DNA from: Annulohypoxylon bovei var. microspora
Lineage: Eukaryota; Ascomycota; Sordariomycetes; Xylariales; Hypoxylaceae
Assembly: GCA_022836615.1 (NCBI GenBank)
Contig: MU405287.1
Location: forward strand, 62,001-126,000
Length of the DNA: 64,000 bases
Direction of reading: 5' to 3'
Of the stretch, positions 55,906 through 64,000 are shown piece after piece. The notes below the pieces were generated by a model. It ran no database searches. It saw nothing but the letters and a program-made list of their open reading frames with translations, and was not told the origin of the DNA. Numbering within the stretch: position 1 is the first letter of the stretch; each line of letters opens with the position of its first letter. The translations under genes were made by a program, and so were the position numbers.

Positions 55906-58521
55906 TCAACGAAAGTTTTTATCCACACGGATGAAGAGAACACCTTGGGTCTCGTTGCCATTAGCATCTAAAAGGTGAACGAAGCGGTAACCCGTCGCTA
56001 AACGGTCAAGGCGGATGCATGCCCAGCCAGCGGAAGGATCGCGGAGTGACACGATCCGCGACGCACCGTCCTCGACCTTAAACCTAGATATATTCGTAAG
56101 CTAGGATTCGTGGACAAATCGGGATCTTCAGGAACACCCCATGATATGACAGACTAAGAAAGAACCCGCGGGTTACACGACTGACAAACGAGACGCTAAT
56201 AGATGTTGAACATAGGTAGTTAGGAGAACGGAACCAAAGCTGGGAACCGGGGGGCTGAAAAGGTTCGGTCCGTTGCCGTGAAAAACCTTGAGAATTGCTG
56301 ACAGACTGTCATATATCATATTTGCATTTCCGTTGCTCGACGGGTGATTGCACATGCAAGTTAAGCCGCCGGCTCGTCCCCAGCTTGGACACGTGGGTTC
56401 ATTGGCCGTATGAACTGAATAACGAAAACCCGACCGCTCGGTTTCGGGTATGTAGGCACCCTTCCGGCGGGAAGTCGTAGAGGGAAATTGGATGAGAAAG
56501 TAGGGGGAGAATGAAGTATGTAGAAATTTTTACCTGACAAAGCTGAGCTGTTCGATAACCCTCTGAACGCCCAAAAATTGAATGTCGTTTTTGACCGAGA
56601 TGAAGTCGGGATGATCTGTCTTCCCAGCCGCTGTCCTCTGCTTATATTCACACTCGCGCACCTTGCCGCCTCCTTCAATCAAAGATCCAAGCCGCTCTTC
56701 TGCCTTCTCGACGTGCAATTCACATTTTACTAGGGGTCTCAAGGATCTCGAGCTGCTGCTATCAATGCCCTCGGGTAGCGGAATGTGCTGGCCGGCGAGT
56801 ACCGTAATGATGAGATCCAGATCATGATGAGGGGGGTGAATTTCCTGGCCCGGCCACGCATCTTCGCTGCGGTAACCCGGCGGCTTTAGCACCCATCCAT
56901 GCTCGCCTGAAAACATGGCTTCGTTGAGCATCATGCCCTCATCCCAAGATTGCCAATTCATAGCTACCATCTGCACACCTTTACGCCAAAACTGGGTAGG
57001 GTCGGGGTTGGATGAATCAAAACGAAGGCCCTTGGGATAAGCACGCATGAAGAAATGACGGTTGTGGGAAAATAGCTCGTGGTGTTTAGAACCTACAAGC
57101 TCCAATATCTTATTCTCGCTTATCGAGAAGATGTGTGAGGGACTTTTGGCAGCAGGTGATTCGAAATTCGTGAAGTGCTCGCTGTGTGTGTATATAGCTA
57201 GAGCGCTAAGACTTTCGCATATAGGCACCTTCGGCTTCTTAGCGCCGGTAGGTCTATCGTCTTCAGACCCAGATGCCTCATCGTCGATTGTCGGGTTCGG
57301 TGATAGCGTTGACATGGTCGTTGCATCTAAAGACGACGATGCCTTTTTGACTTTGATGAGTATTCTATTACTCAATTCCTCTAAAGTTGGCATTCGACCA
57401 TTTGGACAAGTTTCATGAAACTTGTCGACCAATACACCGGCCCATTCCTCTTTCATAATCTTCACCATGGCTTCCTGTTGCTCTTGGTCGGCATGGACTT
57501 CCAAGCTTACAATAATAGGTAAGCTGTTCGACTTGAAGGCATCCTCGCGGATTGCTCTACAAACTTCGCGGAATCCAACAGGCGCAGTGAATGTATAGCC
57601 GTGCATCACAATTGGCTCGTCTGGGGGCAACGATGGTCTAGATCTCAGAGACGAACGCTCTGCGTCGAGTTCACGAATGAGAGACGCTGGATCGAGACCG
57701 CCTCCCATTTCCCGGCCAAAGGGCGGCGGTGATAGCTCGGATTTGCTGCATCTTGGGCTGTGGCTGTGGATTTTCTCAACACCTAACCTTAGCCGCGTCC
57801 TCTCGATCGTCTCTTCTACAGTACCCTTAAAATGAGCCGCAGCAGTATGTAGACTTCCGCCGGAGAGATGACGCACGTGTTCAAATCTTGAGGGCGGCTT
57901 TGACGATGCATCCCGTGGGTGAACCGGAGTCGAGCTTTGTGAATCTCCATTCCACACATCTATCTCTATACATCTACATCCTCTTCTAAGGACGCGCCTG
58001 TAGGCATCTGCAGTGCTCCGACCGGCCAATTGGTTGCCCGATAGATATGTGTTGTGACTGCTGCTAATAAAGTAGTTGCTGATAGGTTTGGAGAGATCCT
58101 TGTTTTCAGGGGAGGCGGCGGGCTTCTCTGCCTCAAGGCTAAATTGGAGCCACCATACTTCGAGGAAACTCTCAAAATTGTATCTCTCCTCTGTTAACTG
58201 TATTATTGGTGCTTTCTCGCCCTGTTCGACCTCAAGAAAATTTGCAAAGGCGACACGGGATAGAGAGGGTTCTCCTCGGCGTAATGAATCATATAGTTTC
58301 CGTAATTGTCGCTGAATGGCGGCGCTGAGATAAACCTCCTTCTTTCCGCCCTGAAACTGTACGACGGTTGGTGCGACGAAGGAAGCTAAAGCAATTGCTC
58401 GTTTAAGGGCCTTAATCGAATTGGTACCAAGGTCAGAATTCAGGGTTAGACGACGACGCATCGTGGTTGCGTGTCTCGGGGTCGCTTCGGTCGGTCGTTT
58501 CCGCATCTTCGATATTGTCAT
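55906..58521 (-). CDS. PLC1: Phosphoinositide-specific phospholipase C (delta-like)
   Basis: Exon 1 (58521-56534) and a last exon (56083-55906) are joined over a 450-nt intron in phase 2 (GTAAAA donor, ATCTAG acceptor), giving 721 residues. The enzyme cleaves PIP2 to inositol trisphosphate and diacylglycerol. The X domain (about 145-400, with a variable insertion) has the catalytic His in SSSHNTY and in VMHGYTF. An acidic linker precedes the Y domain (about 430-560, ICESLSALAIYTHSEHF to NWQSWDEGMMLN). A C2 domain follows; its end, FKVEDG to GWACIRLDRLATGYRFVHLL, is supplied by the last exon, which exactly continues ...QLSFVR. Without it the protein would stop inside C2 at 56530. A leader intron may precede the ATG (a GTAAGT at about 58602). 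Later in-frame ATGs at residues 6 and 21 are alternatives. Confidence 0.93.
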
Positions 58522-60392
58522 CAGTATTTCGGTGCAAGTTCGTATTTAGATATGACGTAAATAAAGAAATCCTGAATCGAGTTATGATGTCAACTTACAG
58601 TGAAACACATCGGGTCAGCAACAATTAATTGATTAATTTCTTCCCGGATTTCTGCTATCTCGTTTGTGCTCCCACTGAGCAAGAGAGGGGGCCGTTAAAG
58701 ACCATTAGGGGTGGGAGGTTCGTCGCCCGTTCGAAAGGGCTCCGAGATATTGATTTACGTTCCAACCAAGATAAGCTAGGTAGGTAGGTAGTTTGTGTTT
58801 AGGGGAATATGATGATGAGTTTGTCGAGTGAGATTGGTATGGGGTATATGAGCCGATAGATGGATATGTAGACGACTGACTAAACCAACCGAAGGACAGG
58901 ATATGTATGCATAGGAGAGTAGGACAAAAGAGGGATTGTGAAATGAAGAGAAATGCAAAAATTAAAGGATCCAGGTTCAAGTTATTGTTTCTTCAGGTTC
59001 AGCTACGGGCATGGGTGTAGCCTCATCCCAGTTCAACCACAAACCGGGGGCCCCGCTATTAGCAGCTCTGAGAGAACCAATCCAACCGTTTTAAGGCGAG
59101 TAGATCCTTGGAAAACAAGCTACCATTCGTAGGGCTGGTACCGTTCGACCGGACCCTGCGTGTCTTGGTTTGCCCACCACCCAAGAGATCTGGTAAGACA
59201 CACGCTTGGGATATTGGGTCTTGGGGTACTAGAGTGCTAGATACCTTAGAAACTCCTTGAAAGCTTCCAAGTTCCAGGAGATGAAAGATAAAAGTTTGAG
59301 AGGATGCAACAGAATCAATTAGATTGTAGGCGAATTGGTCAACCCTACCAGGGACCCAGACCGCTACTATCGAAAGAGTTTAGGTCAGCCGTGCCGTGGA
59401 TCGTGGCCCTTTGGGGGGCGGAGCCCTTCCGACTCATTATCAATTATTGGCCCCCAATTGATGACTGACAGCTGGAGGTGGCAGAGTGGACATGCAAGTC
59501 AATGGTGTTTGAATGGTCCATCGATACCATTCTCCACTCATTGTGACGATAGTATTTGTCCATTCGAAGTTCGAGGGCAGCTGAAATGTAAGATACAACG
59601 CCATGCATAATATGATCAATTTTCGGATGTGTGATCTCGACAAACTTGGTAAATTCGACAATGTTAGGTCAAACCAACAAACTCCGGAGGAAAGAAGAAA
59701 CAAAAGCTGGAGAATGTCTCACTTAGCAAGACAATGCAAGGCTCAAGTTGCAAATCGTGCAGCGATCGACCGTAAGCTGGAATTGGATGGATGAGATGGT
59801 GGAATGCTAGAATGCTATGACTTTCATGCGGACTTGCGAATAAGGCGTGCTTATTCTACACTGCGCCTCTTTCGGCAATCAATCGTGATATATTGTTGAA
59901 GATTTCGAAGATGTTGATAGGAGGAAGTTAAAATTCGGGGTCTGTAAGCCCCAGGCATTGCAATTGCGCTGTGCTTGCAGGTGGAAGTCGCAGTGCAGTA
60001 CGGCGCAGGAAGTAGGTACTAGGATGGGGCGAGTAAAGTGCGGGCGACACGTGAAATCGGCGGTTAGGGGTGGTTTCTCGTCCGACCTTCCATCCGCTTC
60101 CGGCAATAAAGATAAGGCTGCAGACCGAAAATCGACGTCACCACGTTAAATAAGACGAAACCCCAACTTTGGACCAACTTTGAACCAACCTTGGGAGTTG
60201 CCCAACTTCGCATAGCCACGCCTAATCGCACACCACTTGTCCATTATTCCCCCAAGGCTGTGCTAGTGTGCTGGCAAATCAAACGATACTCGTCGTCCAA
60301 TTCACCTAGGTATTCAAACAACGAATCGGCGTCTCTTGAAACGAGGAATCAGGATACTAAGGTGGCCAGGGCCAGCATAGAAAAGACCGTCC
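58522..60392. other. Divergent intergenic region between PLC and the cupin gene
   Basis: Contains the PLC promoter and leader and the cupin-gene promoter. A short TAGG repeat lies near 58777-58790. No further gene supported. Confidence 0.35.
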
Positions 60393-60786
60393 ATGTCACA
60401 CAAAACCCGCATGGATTACGAGGCGGAGGTGCGGTCGTGGGGTTTTCATCACGTCTTCACCTGGACGGACGGCCCGTATGTTTCGACATACCTACCTACC
60501 TTAGACTATGCCCGATCTACCATGCCTAAGGCGATGCGACGAAGCCTGACTACCTAAGAATGCGATTGCTAACTTGTACGACAGCAACGCGCACTATAAA
60601 CCGCACTCTCACGCTGGCTTGACAACGCATTTGATCGTCAATGGCCAGCTGACTATCATGTACCCGAAGGATCCCAAGCCCGAGAGGAAGACGTACATCC
60701 TCGGTGACCGCATTGATGTCGATGCCGGCCGCATCCACGAGGTCTGGATAGGGAGCGAAGGCTGTACCTATGTCATTGGCGAATGA
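60393..60786 (+). CDS. Small cupin-fold protein
   Basis: Two exons, 60393-60475 and 60585-60786, with a 109-nt phase-2 intron (GTATGT donor, GCTAAC branch, ACAG acceptor), give 94 residues. The junction restores TWTDGPNAHYKPHSHAGLTT, a typical cupin start. The metal-binding cupin pattern is visible: HSHAG...THLIVNGQLTI in motif 1 and DVDAGRIHEVWIG in motif 2. The protein is a single beta-barrel domain and would be cytosolic. Small cupins of this type are common in filamentous fungi, but their reaction is mostly unknown. The start may be 60393 (MSHKTR) or the next ATG at 60411 (MDYEAEV); both are in phase. Confidence 0.85.
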
Positions 60787-63019
60787 TTCACGTTTGGTGA
60801 TGACTTGGCGATATGTCAGGTAGCAAACTGATATGAAGAATTTCTGATCAAGTAAAAGTAATCTTCGCCTCCCCATCAATTAGATCAGGTATGAGCCACA
60901 AGTATGTGATTATCCCTCGACCACCTAGCAAATATCTATAGCTCCCCTTTGTAGCATGATGAGGTGTATGAAGCACAAGTTTCAAGTAGACTTTAGCCAT
61001 TCGGATATATACCAAATTGTTAGGACAACTTTGTACGAGAGTTAATGCCATCTAGTAGTTACCAGTCAATGCGATGATTAGTAAGTGGGCTAAATGGTGA
61101 TAGCAAACACAGACTAGGTGGTCTCAGGTACATCTACTTCATGATAGACGGCATGTCCAAGAGCCCAATATCGCAATTGAGATCAATTCACCCGTCAAAT
61201 CGAAACTTGGAATATCCAGGCGTTCAGCCCGTATTCAATGCAGGTAGTGGCAGTGTTTTCGGACGCCCTTTGTGAAACCTGATTTGAAGCATCGCCAGGT
61301 TTGCCACTTAATTAGCCTGTACACATCCTCGTGTTGTCAGAACATAGTGATGAAAAGCCTGCCTCCAAAAAGCATGTAATATGTATATGGAAGTGCTAGG
61401 GTTTAAAAAGTCCTGATGATCGCTTTAGTCTGCTCGAATTATTCGCCCGACAGTAAGTTTCTATTATGTTTGTGTCTTGGAGACATGTAATGATACTTGC
61501 AAGACGTAGATAGGTAGGTAGGTAGGTACCTAGGTAGATACTAGATTAGGTAGTCTAAAAAGGCCGAACGCGGTTCAAGGTTGCACAATGGTAAAGTAAA
61601 GCTGAAAATTGACCAGTGCGTATGAGAATTTATGTATTAAGTCTCCAGGTAAGTACATTATCTTTAGCGGGAAGCTTATGGTAAAATGCTTATAAGAGCT
61701 TTCAAATGTGAATAGAGAGGATTCATGGTGCCAAGGTGAGAGAAACCCGTTTGAGATAATAGCTGTCACAGCCGGCACCATCTAGCATGCATCTCGATCT
61801 TGTTGGATTCGAGATTAGAGCAGGCCAGAACTCTTGATAAGAGTTTGAGATGGTGGGGGTTCGTGAGCACCATGTTTAGGTACGGGACCGGATCGTGCCG
61901 ATGCTCGCCAAGAATCTTGAACTTTGAAGCATCAAGCAAACTTCAGATTGAACGTTCACGATGGACTTTTTTTGGCTTCACGGTTTTGAGCCCCACATAC
62001 ATAGCTTCCGCCCTATCGTATCAGCACGTTACGCTATGACATCAACAGGTAATGTGATAATCTGTTTGCTACCTTAGTTGCATACTGCGAGTCTAAAGCC
62101 GTAGTGTAACATCGATCCTGATGCTTGGGGAGGTTTGTATCACGATGTTACCAACAAGTCCAAGTGTAAATTCATGAGTTGCGGGGTTTCAAGGTTTATG
62201 TTATGTTGAGGGCTGCGCGGGGTCAGGTATGACAAGTACCTATTCTTAGACAGATATGTTGCTAGTCTTGGATGGTTCACACACATTTTGCTCAAGTTGT
62301 CGGAAGCGGTTGGTCGATGGCGGCTGTCGGGTAACAGAATATCAGTCTACTTTAGGAGATGCCTACATTCAATAGTGTCGTCCAGCATTAACTTGTCCAT
62401 AGTGTACATACTACGTCGTCGTATGAGTATATACCTACCCAGTAGGTGAAGAATAGAATAAATATCGTAATTGGGAAAATCAAACTTCATAAGAGTCTCT
62501 TATGTTATGCTCGTTCATCTTGATTCTTATAGGTAACTACTGTAAACTTGACAGTTAGATTAACCTTAAGTATTTCCCCACGTGTCTTTCTGCACCTCCG
62601 TTTGTTTGATCAACTCGAATTAATCTACTCGATCAGCCGCATGCTTCTCTTGCGGGGTTTCAAAGCTTGCGTAAGATCACGCGTGGAGTATGCAGTGGCA
62701 CGGTAGAAGAATAGGCGCCTACGAATGAGGATGAAGAGTGGTCTAATCTGTGATCTGCGCCAAGGGAATTGAAAGTCTAATGTGTGCTTCGTGCATTCCC
62801 AGCTGCACATTGTTGATGGTGTCGAGAGGCTTTATATGGTTTCTCGTTATCTACTTCGTAGGGGAGGGAGATCGATAACTCACTTATCTTCTCGCGTCCG
62901 CGTCGGCATCGACGTTGAGTTGGGGATTTCCTGACCGCCACTGATAGATGCCTAGGCCCGCAGATCCTGCATACTATGGGGGATATAGGAACGGGCCATA
63001 CCCCCACCGGGTTATCCCT
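60787..63019. other. Intergenic region before the AT-rich block
   Basis: No gene supported. A run of TAGG units with TACCTAGGTA lies at 61511-61540. Base composition is ordinary until about 63020. Confidence 0.35.
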
Positions 63020-64000
63020 CTTATACTAAAACATTATAATTTTATTTACATTGTTCTTAATAATCATTAAATATATAAAGTTTATATTTGGTAAATACAT
63101 AATTTTGAAGTTAATTTATATTATACCGCTTTTTATTTAATTTTTAACGTAAAAATAACGGAAATAACATATAATAAAATAACGGTTAATATAAAAGTTT
63201 TAACACCTTTTAAACCTCATTAAACGCCGGTTAATAACTTAACGTAAAATAATTATAACCATTTAAATTTAATATAATATTTTATATTAAAAATAACGTT
63301 ATTAATATTATATTTAATATTATTAATAACGATATTTCCATTTATTAATTTATTTAAAAATATAATATTTTTTAATTTATTTTTTTTATTTAAATGGTAA
63401 ATCGTTAAATAAAAAAAAAAGCTTAAAACCTTTAACGTTTAACTTTTAATTAAAAGAAAAAATTAATTAATTAAATTATAATATAAAAATGTTTTAATTT
63501 TATTTCATTTTATAATATAATGAAAATTATAATTTAACATTATAATAAAATTAACGGTTAAAATTACTTAATTAAAAAAAATTAAATTAAAAGTTTTATA
63601 TAACGAAATAATAAAATAATAATAAAAATTAATCGTAAAATTAAAGTTAAATAATTTAATAATTTTATTTTTAAAATAATTTATTAATATTTTAATATAA
63701 AAAAAAATAAATATAATAATATACCTTTTAAATTTATTTTTAATATTAACGAAAAAAATATTATAATAAATTTTAATATTATTTTTTATATTAAACTTTT
63801 TAAACTTTTTTAATTATTTAATTAATAATTAATTTATTAAAGTTTAATAATTTAATTATTAATTCATTTAAAACGAAGAAAAGTTTTTTAAAAAATTTAT
63901 AAAATTAATTATAAACTTTTTTTATTAAATATATAAACGTAATTAATAAAACTTTTAAACCGGGGATTATATTTAAAAGAAAAAATTTATAAATTTAATA
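63020..64000. repeat. Extremely AT-rich block with RIP-like signature
   Basis: From about 63020 to the window end only roughly one base in ten is G or C; 63661-63720 contains none. By hand count CpG (about 19, mostly in AACG) is about twice as common as CpA (about 9), the reverse of normal DNA, and TpG is rare. This matches repeat-induced point mutation, which converts CpA to TpA. No open frame of note. It probably marks a repeat-derived AT isochore; the original element cannot be recognised. Confidence 0.8.

Overview
The window looks like nuclear DNA of a filamentous ascomycete (Pezizomycotina, probably Sordariomycetes; the class is inference). Genes carry short introns of about 50-150 nt with GTATGT/GTAAGT donors, CTAAC-like branch points and CAG/TAG acceptors. 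The families are fungal: bifunctional ARG5,6, a TRI12-type transporter, a fungal rhodopsin-domain protein, a DUF7908-like secreted protein and a GRAM-TBC-EF-hand GAP. Intergenic DNA is rich in TAGGTACCTA-type words, and the right end is an extremely AT-rich block with a RIP (repeat-induced point mutation) signature. All exon joins below were read by eye from splice signals, phase and protein continuity.

Left part (1-25 kb) looks accessory: a truncated phosphatidylserine-decarboxylase-like enzyme, a secreted protein-arginine deiminase whose reading frame is broken by one in-frame TGA, a GC-rich intronless zinc alcohol dehydrogenase, a TRI12-type efflux pump and a rhodopsin-domain membrane protein. 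Long non-coding stretches lie between them, with two non-autonomous inverted-repeat elements (one with a 5-bp target duplication, one flanked by TA) and an interstitial telomere-like repeat. The synaptobrevin (SNC1-type) gene at 21 kb is a core gene inside this sparse region.

Middle part (25-44 kb) is denser and mostly core: ARG5,6 (arginine synthesis) and HOM2 (aspartate semialdehyde dehydrogenase, with a perfect Gcn4/CPC1-type TGACTCA box) on the same strand, a PKA catalytic subunit, a Rab-GAP, a secreted DUF7908-like protein, two small divergently transcribed membrane proteins with matching architecture and intron position, and a two-part reading frame split by an in-frame TAG.

Right part (44-64 kb) is gene-poor: one 67-residue Cys-rich mini-protein, about 9 kb with no convincing gene, a PI-specific phospholipase C whose C2 domain is completed by a last exon beyond a 450-nt intron, a small cupin protein, and from about 63.02 kb the AT-rich RIP-like block. 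No tRNA, rRNA or CRISPR array was recognised.
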